Origin: an uncultured Verrucomicrobiota bacterium
Lineage (GTDB): Bacteria; Verrucomicrobiota; Verrucomicrobiia; Chthoniobacterales; SZAS-18
Reading direction: 5' to 3'
Length of the DNA: 12,132 nt
Assembly (NCBI GenBank): GCA_937873255.1
Contig: CALMVM010000174.1
Coordinates: 6,176-18,307, forward strand
Positions 1 through 6,273 of the stretch are shown here, piece by piece. Made by a program: the position numbers and the translations under genes. Positions within the stretch are counted from its first letter, which is position 1. Each line of letters opens with the position of its first letter. The notes under the pieces were generated by a model. That model made no database searches. It was given only the letters and a program-made list of their open reading frames with translations, and was not told where the DNA came from.

Positions 1-750
1 AACGTCGGGCAGCTTCGCACGGAGCATTTGGCCGAGCGTTTCGAAATTGCTCGGTTCGTCGGGAAGTCGCTGCTTTGCGGAAAAGATGTGCCAGGACGTT
101 TTTTGGAAGAGAGCGGCGCGCACGCGCTGAAAGCCCTTGTGGGCCATGACCTGCTCGACGGCGAACGCAAAGGTAGTAATGCGTCGTTTCCCGTGCGCGG
201 CGATTTCTCGGTGATCGTCACCTGTAATAGTCGGCTGAAAGTCCGCCTTGATGGTGATGCGGATGCGTGGCGCCGGCGGCTCCTGATCGTCAAATACGAG
301 CGTCCGAAACCGAACCGACCGGAGCGCGATTTTGCGTCCATCCTGATCGCCAACGAAGGGCCGGGTATTTTGCGATGGCTGGTCGATGGCGCGCGGATGC
401 ACCTGGCCGAACTTGCCGACGCGGGAGATTTCAAGCTCACGGCCCGCCAGCAGCAGCGAGTGGACGCCTTGCTCGCAGAGTCGGACAGCGTGCGCGAGTT
501 CATCCGGCAGCGGGTGGAGCGGTGCGACGGGGCCCATGCGGCGGCGTTCGAGTTGGTGGAGGCGTACACGGCCTACTGCGAGGAAATGGCTTGGGAGCCT
601 TTGAGCGTGCGGCGGGTGGAAAATGCGCTGGCGGACGCGATGCAGGAAATTCGGCGGGTCGCCCGACGCAACGACATTGAGCGCGACGGGCCGAAGAGAG
701 GTTTCGCCGGCGTCCGGATCATCAAAGCGGAGGAGGCCGACGAGGTATGA
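1..750 (+). CDS. P4-type phage/plasmid primase-helicase, C-terminal part (5' end outside window)
   Basis: The frame is open from base 1 to the TGA at 748-750, so this is the 3' part of a longer gene; the TTG at 28 is not a true start. The visible part matches the C-terminal half of the SF3-like ATPase of P4-alpha/D5-type primases. It shows an 'ALKALVGHDLLDGERKGSN' block, a 'VIVTCNSRLKVRL' strand whose Asn fits sensor 1, then 'DADAWRRRLLIVKYERP', where the Arg cluster fits the arginine finger and its 'RRL..v.f' signature. The last ~100 residues are helical and resemble the winged-helix C-terminal domain of these proteins. Walker A and B must lie upstream. The family unwinds DNA at the element's own origin and often carries a primase domain at its N-terminus. 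The gene shares ATGA with the next gene, so the two are probably translationally coupled. The family call is confident; whether the missing N-terminus has primase activity is unknown. Confidence 0.85.
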   Translation, partial: NVGQLRTEHLAERFEIARFVGKSLLCGKDVPGRFLEESGAHALKALVGHDLLDGERKGSNASFPVRGDFSVIVTCNSRLKVRLDGDADAWRRRLLIVKYERPKPNRPERDFASILIANEGPGILRWLVDGARMHLAELADAGDFKLTARQQQRVDALLAESDSVREFIRQRVERCDGAHAAAFELVEAYTAYCEEMAWEPLSVRRVENALADAMQEIRRVARRNDIERDGPKRGFAGVRIIKAEEADEV

Positions 751-1433
751 CGTTGGACGAACGAATCGGCTTGTACCTCGCCAAGTGCCCGCCGGCTATC
801 AGCGGCAGCGACGGTAGCGGGGTAACGTTCGCGGTGGCATGCGCGCTCGTTAATGGATTTGCCTTGGACCCGGAAGCGGCGATGCGGTGGATGCTGGTCT
901 ACAACGCTACGTGCATGCCCCCTTGGAAGCCGCGCGAGTTGCGGCACAAGGTCGAGGACGCGGCGAAAAAGGCCCATGAGAAGCCGCGCGGGCATCTGCT
1001 TGGGGTCACCGGGAATTCCCGTTCACCTGCTGCCCGGGGGACTCGGAAGCCGGTTCCAGTGCCTCTGACACCCCGAAAAAGCCGTTTTCGGACGCTTCGG
1101 ACGGTATTTTCTGAGCCTTGCGTTAACGCGAGGGAAGGGGTGGTACTCGGAAATGATATATATGGGGCTTCAAAACAACCGTCCGAAGCGTCCGCGGTAG
1201 AGAATGCGTCGGAAACGGCGAAAGAGCCGGAATTGGCCGTTGATTGGCCGTCGCTAGTATCGGTGCCCGACTGCAAGGTAGGTCGCCCGCCGGAGATCGA
1301 AATGGCGGACGAAGACTGGCACGCTTTGGAAGCGAGCGGATTCGCCGAAGAGCCGATGGTTCAGTTGGCTGCCTGGATGTTCGGTCCTGGCTGCACGGTG
1401 GTCGAAACCGAGGGAGTGAAGCCATGCGCGTGA
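747..1433 (+). CDS. PriCT-like (primase C-terminal-like) replication protein
   Basis: This 228-aa protein starts at the ATG that overlaps the preceding stop (ATGA), with purine-rich GGAGG upstream. Residues ~5-80 match the helical module that usually links primase and helicase in bifunctional phage primases. Visible marks are 'AISGSDGSGVTFAVACALV', 'GFALDPEAAMRWMLVYN' and 'MPPWKPRELRHKVEDA', i.e. the Asn, the Pro-Pro-Trp and the EL..KV..A pattern. In such proteins the module normally precedes the helicase; here it is a separate ORF behind it. Residues ~90-165 are Pro/Ser/Arg-rich, look unstructured and contain the inverted repeat at 1089-1194. Residues ~180-228 look folded again ('EDWHALEASGFAEEPMVQLAAWMFGPG'). 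A role in primer synthesis or helicase loading is inferred from the module and the neighbours. It overlaps the ERCC4 gene by 10 bases. Confidence 0.75.
   Translation: MTLDERIGLYLAKCPPAISGSDGSGVTFAVACALVNGFALDPEAAMRWMLVYNATCMPPWKPRELRHKVEDAAKKAHEKPRGHLLGVTGNSRSPAARGTRKPVPVPLTPRKSRFRTLRTVFSEPCVNAREGVVLGNDIYGASKQPSEASAVENASETAKEPELAVDWPSLVSVPDCKVGRPPEIEMADEDWHALEASGFAEEPMVQLAAWMFGPGCTVVETEGVKPCA
1089..1194. repeat. Large inverted repeat with palindromic, AT-rich loop inside the PriCT-like gene
   Basis: A perfect 17-bp inverted repeat is formed by 1089-1105 (CGGACGCTTCGGACGGT) and 1178-1194 (ACCGTCCGAAGCGTCCG), with a further TTT/AAA pairing just inside. The 72-base loop contains the perfect 10-bp palindrome GCGTTAACGC at 1120-1129, which extends to 16 bp with one G·T-type mismatch, and an AT-rich run (AAATGATATATAT) around 1151-1163. 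The left arm contains TTCGGACG twice (1087-1094 and 1096-1103), an iteron-like 9-bp spacing, mirrored in the right arm. The reading frame stays open through the element. It could be an origin embedded in the replication gene, as in lambda O or the N15 repA gene, or an in-frame palindromic insertion of the kind known from Rickettsia. The structure is certain; the function is inferred. Confidence 0.8.
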
Positions 1434-1900
1434 CCATTGACACCCGCGAACCGTGGCCGCATCCGTGGGCCGCGCACTTCTCGCCTGATGTGACTCTCGA
1501 ACGAGCAACATTAGACGTCGGCGATCTCGTTCTCAGCGCATTGGTGGACGGTGTCTGTGTGGAGAGAAAGGCGACTGGGGACCTGCTTGCCTGCATCGGT
1601 CGGGAGCGTGAACGCTTCGACCGAGAAATCCGGCGCGGTCGCTACGTCGGGCAACTGCTGATCGTCTGCGAAGGGAGCGTGGCAGACCTGCTCTCCGAAG
1701 CACGACGACGCGGCGGCGGAGTCAGTGACAACGCCATCATGGGCAGCTTGGCCGCATGGCAACGACGCGGCACGCCCGTCTTCATGGCCGGCAGTATCCC
1801 TCTGGCCGCGCAGTTCTGTGAGCGCGTGCTCCGTGGGCAAATCACCGAAGCGCAACGAACCGCCAAGGCCGTCGCCAAAGCGGAGGCGGTCACGTCATGA
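1424..1900 (+). CDS. ERCC4-domain (XPF/Mus81-type) nuclease
   Basis: The start is taken as ATG 1424, which has GGAG seven bases upstream and overlaps the preceding gene by 10 bases. The resulting 158-aa protein begins directly with the domain, whereas the longer open frame to 1244 would add an unrelated leader. The ERCC4 signature is clear: 'IDTREP' at residues 5-10, 'LDVGDLVL' at 30-37 with the conserved Gly-Asp, then the catalytic 'VERKATGDL' (ERKxxxD) at 46-54, followed by 'RFDREIRRGRY' and the strand 'GQLLIVCEG'. The C-terminal part is Ala/Arg-rich and helical, and no helix-hairpin-helix tail is present. The family makes structure-specific cuts at flaps, forks or junctions using metal ions. 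Next to a primase/helicase it probably processes replication or recombination intermediates of the element. The following gene overlaps its stop (ATGA). Confidence 0.88.
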   Translation: MRVTIDTREPWPHPWAAHFSPDVTLERATLDVGDLVLSALVDGVCVERKATGDLLACIGRERERFDREIRRGRYVGQLLIVCEGSVADLLSEARRRGGGVSDNAIMGSLAAWQRRGTPVFMAGSIPLAAQFCERVLRGQITEAQRTAKAVAKAEAVTS

Positions 1901-2079
1901 GCGACCCTTCCAAGACGGTGGCGGAGTCGGCCTACTGCGAACTCCTCGCCATACCGCTCCCCAAAACAGACCGAGACTTCCGCCGTGCCGTGGTCATGGC
2001 GGTACTTATCGAACGCCAGATCGAAGCAGACTTTCAGCAGCAGCAGGACCAACAAAACGACACAGCAACACCATGTTAG
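1897..2079 (+). CDS. Small hypothetical protein (60 aa)
   Basis: This short ORF starts at the ATGA shared with the ERCC4 gene and has GGAGG ten bases upstream. The protein is acidic and mainly helical, with a central 'DRDFRRAVVMAVLIERQIEADF' segment (read in two halves: residues ~25-37 and ~38-46) and a Gln/Asp-rich C-terminus. No family was recognised. The tight coupling on both sides (4-base overlap before, 7-base overlap after) is the main support that it is translated. A role as a small accessory factor of the replication module is only a guess from position. Confidence 0.6.
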   Translation: MSDPSKTVAESAYCELLAIPLPKTDRDFRRAVVMAVLIERQIEADFQQQQDQQNDTATPC

Positions 2080-2258
2080 ACACCATCAAACGGCACTACC
2101 AGACCATCGACAACGCACGGCAGTCCGCACGCACCGCTGCCCATCAGGAAGCTGAAGCACAACGCTTCATCGACGCTCTTGTCCCGGCACTCAATGAACA
2201 GGAACGCGCGGCCTACGACGAGTTCATGGCGAAGCGCGAAACGTCAGCGACCACCTGA
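2073..2258 (+). CDS. Small hypothetical protein (61 aa)
   Basis: The start chosen is ATG 2073, which overlaps the previous gene by seven bases; the frame is open further upstream to 1725, but that part lies antisense-like over the nuclease gene and is a shadow. The protein is one long charged helix ('RHYQTIDNARQSARTAAHQE', then 'AQRFIDALVPALNEQERAAYDEFMAKR') and could form a short coiled coil. No Shine-Dalgarno is seen; the start is preceded by the A/C-rich run CAACACC. No family recognised. Confidence 0.55.
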   Translation: MLDTIKRHYQTIDNARQSARTAAHQEAEAQRFIDALVPALNEQERAAYDEFMAKRETSATT

Positions 2259-2275
2259 TTCAACCCAACGCAACC

Positions 2276-2557
2276 ATGCCAGAACCGCTTCCATCACTTC
2301 CACCGCGATCCGCCGATGTTCTCTACAACCTCGCCGGCGTGCAACTCACCAACTGGGAAAACTTCGAGCGGTCCGGTGCGACGGGTGCCGAGACTGCCGA
2401 CGCGGCCAGCGAACGCCTGGAAAACTTGCTGGAGCTAGCCAGCGAAATGCGGGACTTCATCGCCGCCAAGCCCGCCGACGTGTGGCAGGAGCGCGCCCTT
2501 CGGTGCCTGCTGATCATCATTGAGGCCAAGTGTGACGATCTGCGAAAGCTGCTCTGA
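2276..2557 (+). CDS. Hypothetical helical protein (93 aa)
   Basis: The gene starts 17 bases after the previous stop and is the last of the replication operon. The start lacks a Shine-Dalgarno and follows the A/C-rich CGCAACC. The protein is mostly helical: 'SADVLYNLAGVQLTNWENFER' spans residues ~12-32, a long amphipathic helix with 'ASERLENLLELASEMRDFIA' spans ~44-63, and a C-terminal helix 'ALRCLLIIIEAKCDDLRKLL' ends it. No catalytic motif and no clear membrane segment are seen. Not recognised; the helix-rich small-protein style is common in phage accessory genes. Confidence 0.6.
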   Translation: MPEPLPSLPPRSADVLYNLAGVQLTNWENFERSGATGAETADAASERLENLLELASEMRDFIAAKPADVWQERALRCLLIIIEAKCDDLRKLL

Positions 2558-2578
2558 TGAGGGAGAGCAAATGTTTCA

Positions 2579-2692
2579 ATAATGACACGTTTTTGCATTA
2601 TCACCCATGCGGCTCCACCCCCTCCAAGGAATCTTTTTTGAGAATGAGAGTCGGTCGCAGGTTGTCGCGAGGGCGGCTCTCTCGCGTGAGAG
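2579..2692. repeat. Inverted repeats in the leader of the Nu1-like gene
   Basis: The 173-base gap between the replication operon and the next gene contains ATAATG (2579-2584) and its complement CATTAT (2596-2601) around an 11-base spacer, which could be an operator. Further on there are two mutually exclusive hairpins: CGCGAG/CTCGCG (2666-2671 with 2681-2686) and CTCTC/GAGAG (2677-2681 with 2688-2692). A purine-poor run GGTTTAATCT directly precedes the next ATG, with no Shine-Dalgarno. These may control the gene behind, but the arms are only 5-6 bases and could be chance. Confidence 0.3.
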
Positions 2693-2730
2693 GCACAAAA
2701 AACATTCGTTCCGCTTTTCCGGTTTAATCT

Positions 2731-3282
2731 ATGGAATACAAACTCCGACAGGCTCAATACAGCAGGGTCTACCGCGTGAGCGAGAGAACCGTGCGGACGT
2801 GGCAGGAAAAGGGTTATCCGCTCGATGATCCCGACGAACTCTTTCAGGTGCTCCACAAGCAAAAGAACGTCCCTAAATCGTTTTCGGGAACGGGTGGCAC
2901 TGACTTCGCTGTCCACTTGGAAGCGGAAGGCGACCCCGAAGTGATGCGTGAGGTTGTGCAGTGCGAACTGGCTCACCGCATCATGGAAGGCAGCACGAAG
3001 CTGCGGAATGCACGCGACCTGGCGCGAAAGTATTGGACTGAATGGCCGGAGATCGTCTCGCGGATCAACGCGATAGTGGACCACGTCGAGCCGCTCTACC
3101 GCCTTCTGGGAATCCCTGACGATGACGACGGCTTCGACTGGGACGAAGATCTGCGCCCGGCTTTCCTCGCCCGGGAAGGTCTCATCCACATGTGGGGCGA
3201 CGATCCTGAACGCAAGAAAGGGGAAGCCAAGCGACTGGTGTGGGCGGACGCCGAACCAAAGAGCCAAAAACGGCAACGTTGA
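2731..3282 (+). CDS. Nu1-like HTH protein, possible terminase small subunit
   Basis: This 183-aa protein opens with a helix-turn-helix of the terminase small subunit/MerR type: 'RQAQYSRVYRVSERTVRTWQ' (residues 6-25) followed by 'EKGYPLDDPDELFQVLHKQK'. The 'V..RTV..W...G.P' pattern is that of Nu1-like packaging proteins, which bind the packaging site and recruit the large terminase. The middle part is helical (around 'ELAHRIMEGSTKLRNARDLA'), then a strongly acidic patch 'DDDDGFDWDED' and a basic tail follow. No large terminase gene follows, which is unexpected, so the protein may instead be a regulator or a DNA-binding factor kept after loss of the packaging genes. The ATG is preceded by TTTAATCT with no Shine-Dalgarno. 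The HTH call is good; the terminase role is uncertain. Confidence 0.7.
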   Translation: MEYKLRQAQYSRVYRVSERTVRTWQEKGYPLDDPDELFQVLHKQKNVPKSFSGTGGTDFAVHLEAEGDPEVMREVVQCELAHRIMEGSTKLRNARDLARKYWTEWPEIVSRINAIVDHVEPLYRLLGIPDDDDGFDWDEDLRPAFLAREGLIHMWGDDPERKKGEAKRLVWADAEPKSQKRQR

Positions 3283-3383
3283 CTTAAGTAAACATCAACG
3301 GTCAACGGTAAACACCCAACAATGGGACAGCCTCAGAGGAGAAAATGCACACCACCAGCCAAAACGTTGAATGTTGACTTAAG
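3262..3383. repeat. Imperfect 27-bp direct repeat around the 3' end of the Nu1-like gene
   Basis: Bases 3262-3288 and 3357-3383 share 21 of 27 positions: AGCCAAAA at the left and the exact 11-mer GTTGACTTAAG at the right (3278-3288, 3373-3383). The first copy spans the stop codon of the Nu1-like gene. The space between holds further CAACG/CGTTG words (TCAACGGTCAACGG at 3295-3308). The 247-base gap 3283-3529 otherwise contains only the small inverted repeat GAGCG-AAC-CGCTC (3388-3400). I see no convincing gene there: the ORF starting at 3322 or 3385 runs deep into the next gene in another frame. Confidence 0.55.
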
Positions 3384-3529
3384 GATGGAGCGAACCGCTC
3401 GCATGCAAAACTCGCTCGCGTCCACCTGCGTTGCGGTGATCAATCCGAAAAAGATTCCTTACCGGGGGGAGCGGGCATTTCCTCCTGAACCGTTTCAACC
3501 GACAGCAAAAATCGTCAAAATACATACCC

Positions 3530-3922
3530 ATGAGCAACCCACTGAAAACATACTCACCAGACCCCGAAGCGGAACGGCGGAGGAACGATCCTTTTGAGCA
3601 AGTCAAAAAGCATTTCAACCTCGACCGCGAGGCATGGGAGAAATTGTCCCCCAGTCAGCAATGCAACGCGGTTGAGTGGGCAGGCGTGTACAACCTTCGC
3701 GCGCGGCTCGGCTTGGACAGAAAGCACTGGCACACCACCGAGTCGGCGATGAGTCCTGAGCAACTTCGCACGCAGATAACCGACGGTGCGGCGGCCATCG
3801 CAGAGTTTGCCGCCCGGCTGCCGGACGACGGCGGCACGTTCGAACAACTCTCCGTTCTCGCCGAAACCAGCCGCGACCTAGCCCGCTTCTGCACTCAACT
3901 CAGCAACCTCAAAAAGAACTAA
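3530..3922 (+). CDS. Hypothetical protein (130 aa) preceding the tape-measure-like gene
   Basis: The start ATG 3530 has no Shine-Dalgarno but follows the A/C-rich ATACATACCC. The N-terminal half contains 'DPFEQVKKHFNLDREAWEKL' and 'RARLGLDRKHW', two copies of a pattern LD-x3-W; the next gene begins with a third copy, 'AKLGLDNTDW'. Two of the three share the exact 13-mer CTCGGCTTGGACA in the DNA (3707-3719 and 3949-3961). The C-terminal half is a helical bundle ('PEQLRTQITDGAAAIAEFAA' and onward). The stop lies two bases before the next ATG, so the two genes form one transcription unit. The position before a tape-measure-like gene would fit a tail-assembly chaperone, but the sequence gives no direct support for that. 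Confidence 0.65.
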   Translation: MSNPLKTYSPDPEAERRRNDPFEQVKKHFNLDREAWEKLSPSQQCNAVEWAGVYNLRARLGLDRKHWHTTESAMSPEQLRTQITDGAAAIAEFAARLPDDGGTFEQLSVLAETSRDLARFCTQLSNLKKN

Positions 3923-3924
3923 CC

Positions 3925-6273
3925 ATGGACGCAATCATCCGCGCCAAACTCGGCTTGGACAACACCGACTGGACCGCCTCCGCAAAATCTTCGGCTCAGG
4001 ATGCCACGAGGCTGAAAGCAGCCGTGACGGAAGCCGCTGCGGGGGTGGCATTGCTCGAAAAGCAATTCCGCGCCGCCGGCAGTGCGACGGTAGAGCAAAA
4101 GAAAGCACTGACCGCCCTACGGACCGAATACGCCACGCTGAAACGTGACTGTGAGGCCGCCGAAGCGCAGGTGAAGAAATTCAACGCCGCCGCCGGCCCC
4201 GCTCGCACAAATCCGTATCAGCCACCGACACTGCCGGGGCGGAGCACAAGCGCGGAGAACGTCGGCATGGATGCGCGCACGCGAGGCATGATGTTGCAGC
4301 ACTCCGCCCGCGCGGCGGCGGATTCGCTCCTGGCGGGGCAGTCGCCATTTCGCGCGGTGACCATGGAAGCACCCCGGTTGGCCGAGGCCCTTGGGACAGG
4401 GTTGGCTCCGACCTTGGGACTGCTTGCGGGCGGTTTGCTCGTGCAGAAGATGGCCGAAGCTGGCGAGGAAGCCAAGAAACTCCAGCACAATCTCATCGAG
4501 GCGTTCGCGCCGCTAGGCGGCGGTGGCGACCAGTTTCAGAGCCTGGAGGCGTTGCATGAACACATCACAGGTATCCAAGGAGCGTTAAAAGGAATGCTTG
4601 CCGTCCAGGGCACTGCCAGTCACACGCTTGGCATCATGTTCAACGACGTGGCAACAGCCTTCCAGAAAGGCGGCCCGAATATGACGCGGGGCGACTACGG
4701 GATCTTCCAGGACCGGGATGAGATTGAGGCAGCTTTCAACGCGCTGCGAAACGACGTGGATGCCGAAGGGGCGAAGATGGGCCGGGAGAATACCCTCAAA
4801 CGCCGCGCCTTGTCTGAGGGCAGCGAGGCACTGACCATCCCTGAGATCGAAAGGAAGCGGGACGAGAGGATCGGGGATCTGCGTCGCTCGGGATTGCCGG
4901 ACGCGCAGGTTCTCATCGCCAAGGTGCGCGAGCAGGCGACCATCGAGGAGGAAGCCGCCGCGCGCGTCCACGCGGCCAAGGTGCGCGAAGTGGCTTTGGA
5001 AAGCGAGCTTCTCCGCATCAAACGCGAAGGCTCGAACGTCGAGATATTGTCGGCGCGGGCGCGGGTGATCACGGCACAGGCCACGCTCGGTGCCGGTCCG
5101 CAAAGCGGTGTCGAGCATGATACCAACGCAAAGAACGCGCAGGCAGCGACGGATGCCTTGGAAGTAGCAGAGCGAACGAAGAAGATTCACGACGACGAGG
5201 CCAATACTCAGGATCGGATTGCGAACTTCAGGGGAACTGCCGATCAGAAACATTTGTTCGCCTTGATCGAGGAAGAGGGGCGACTGAACCGGTTGCTGGA
5301 ACTCTACAAAGATCAGCCCGACGCACGCCGGCCCGTCGAGAGCGCGCTGGCGCAGAACCGGTCGCAGTTCGCCGACTTCAGCCGGGCATACGCCGACCGG
5401 CAGGACCAGACGTACATGACCAACGTCGAGGCAGGCATCGGTCGAGGGCCGAACGAGGCAGCGCGGCTGTTGCACGAACGGCAGATGAACGTGCAGGTGG
5501 AAATGCGCCGGAACACCGGAGACGACGGAAAGCCGAAGGACGAGGACCTGTACGCGAACCAGCGCAAGCAACTCCACGACCTCATCCGGGCGCAGGAAGA
5601 TTTGAAGGAAAACGAGCGGGAACGGTTGGCGACGATCTACCTCCAAACGCCCGCCATCAAAGAGCAGGGCCTCGAACTAACCGGCGAACAGAAGAAAAAG
5701 GACGTTCGGGCGAAGTACAGGCAGGAGATCGACCGCCTGAACTTCGAGAAGCGTCCCGATGAGGCCGCAGCGAAAACAGAGCAGATGAATGCCGAACTGC
5801 ACAACGTGGACATTGACGAGGCGAAGATGACTCCGGCGCAGCAGCGCGCCCGCGATGAGCATAACCGCAAGCGGCAGTATGACGAAATCATGGGCGGCCA
5901 CCCCCACACCATCGACCCGTCGAAGGGGGAGCCGAGTTTCATCAAGGATTCGCAGGGTGAAGACTCCCGCATCCCTTACGCGGGCAAGGGGCCGCACTCG
6001 GCGTACAGTTCGCCCGACAATGTCGATATTCCCGATAACGCCAACATCCCGGACAACGCGGACATTCCAGACAATGCGATGCCGAGTTTCGATGAGCAGG
6101 ATCGGATGAACGTCCACCCGTGGGATATTGCTCCGCCCGCGATGGGCAACTTCATTCCAGATGTTCCTCAGGCTGGCAACGACAGCGGCAATGCCGACCT
6201 CATCGCGGCCCTCCAAGACATGACGAATGAGTTCGCAAGGCAGGTAATCACCGCCACCACGGCGACCGTCTAA
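3925..6273 (+). CDS. Phage tail tape-measure-like protein
   Basis: This 782-aa protein starts with 'AKLGLDNTDW' and a long heptad-rich region (residues ~25-90), an N-terminus typical of phage tape-measure proteins. A hydrophobic Gly/Leu segment, 'LGTGLAPTLGLLAGGLLVQK' (about 156-175), could be the membrane-active part. Most of the rest is Ala/Glu/Arg/Gln-rich and predicted coiled coil up to ~residue 640. The C-terminus is low-complexity and carries three perfect-length hexapeptide repeats DNxxIP (residues 698-715) followed by a partial fourth. Tape measures set tail length and help DNA passage; here neither tail-tube, chaperone nor baseplate genes follow, and the reading ends tail-to-tail with a convergent gene. 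It may therefore be a relic, a satellite component or a long coiled-coil protein of other use. The start has no Shine-Dalgarno (ACTAACC before ATG). The antisense ORF at 4585-5646 is a shadow. Confidence 0.65.
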   Translation: MDAIIRAKLGLDNTDWTASAKSSAQDATRLKAAVTEAAAGVALLEKQFRAAGSATVEQKKALTALRTEYATLKRDCEAAEAQVKKFNAAAGPARTNPYQPPTLPGRSTSAENVGMDARTRGMMLQHSARAAADSLLAGQSPFRAVTMEAPRLAEALGTGLAPTLGLLAGGLLVQKMAEAGEEAKKLQHNLIEAFAPLGGGGDQFQSLEALHEHITGIQGALKGMLAVQGTASHTLGIMFNDVATAFQKGGPNMTRGDYGIFQDRDEIEAAFNALRNDVDAEGAKMGRENTLKRRALSEGSEALTIPEIERKRDERIGDLRRSGLPDAQVLIAKVREQATIEEEAAARVHAAKVREVALESELLRIKREGSNVEILSARARVITAQATLGAGPQSGVEHDTNAKNAQAATDALEVAERTKKIHDDEANTQDRIANFRGTADQKHLFALIEEEGRLNRLLELYKDQPDARRPVESALAQNRSQFADFSRAYADRQDQTYMTNVEAGIGRGPNEAARLLHERQMNVQVEMRRNTGDDGKPKDEDLYANQRKQLHDLIRAQEDLKENERERLATIYLQTPAIKEQGLELTGEQKKKDVRAKYRQEIDRLNFEKRPDEAAAKTEQMNAELHNVDIDEAKMTPAQQRARDEHNRKRQYDEIMGGHPHTIDPSKGEPSFIKDSQGEDSRIPYAGKGPHSAYSSPDNVDIPDNANIPDNADIPDNAMPSFDEQDRMNVHPWDIAPPAMGNFIPDVPQAGNDSGNADLIAALQDMTNEFARQVITATTATV
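6016..6078 (+). repeat. 18-bp tandem repeat coding DNxxIP units
   Basis: Three consecutive 18-base units (6016-6033, 6034-6051, 6052-6069) plus a 9-base partial unit encode D-N-x-x-I-P three times and then D-N-A. Third-codon positions vary between units (GAC AAT, GAT AAC, GAC AAC), so the peptide repeat is kept while the DNA has drifted. That suggests an old duplication under protein-level constraint rather than a recent slippage event. It lies in the flexible C-terminal tail of the tape-measure-like protein. Confidence 0.85.

Noticed and set aside
2723..2728. TTTAAT as a -10 box for the Nu1-like gene
   Set aside because: It ends two bases before the ATG, which would place the transcription start inside the gene.
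2323..3276. 317-aa antisense ORF on the - strand
   Set aside because: It lies opposite two better supported + strand genes, has no recognisable domain and its composition (runs of His, Arg, Phe) is typical of a shadow frame.
3322..3597. 91-aa + strand ORF between the Nu1-like and 130-aa genes
   Set aside because: It overlaps the 130-aa gene by 68 bases in another frame, has no ribosome-binding signal and no recognisable fold, and covers the direct repeat region.
4585..5646. 353-aa antisense ORF on the - strand
   Set aside because: It lies wholly opposite the tape-measure-like gene, which has coherent coiled-coil content; the antisense protein is Val/Leu/Arg-rich without motifs.
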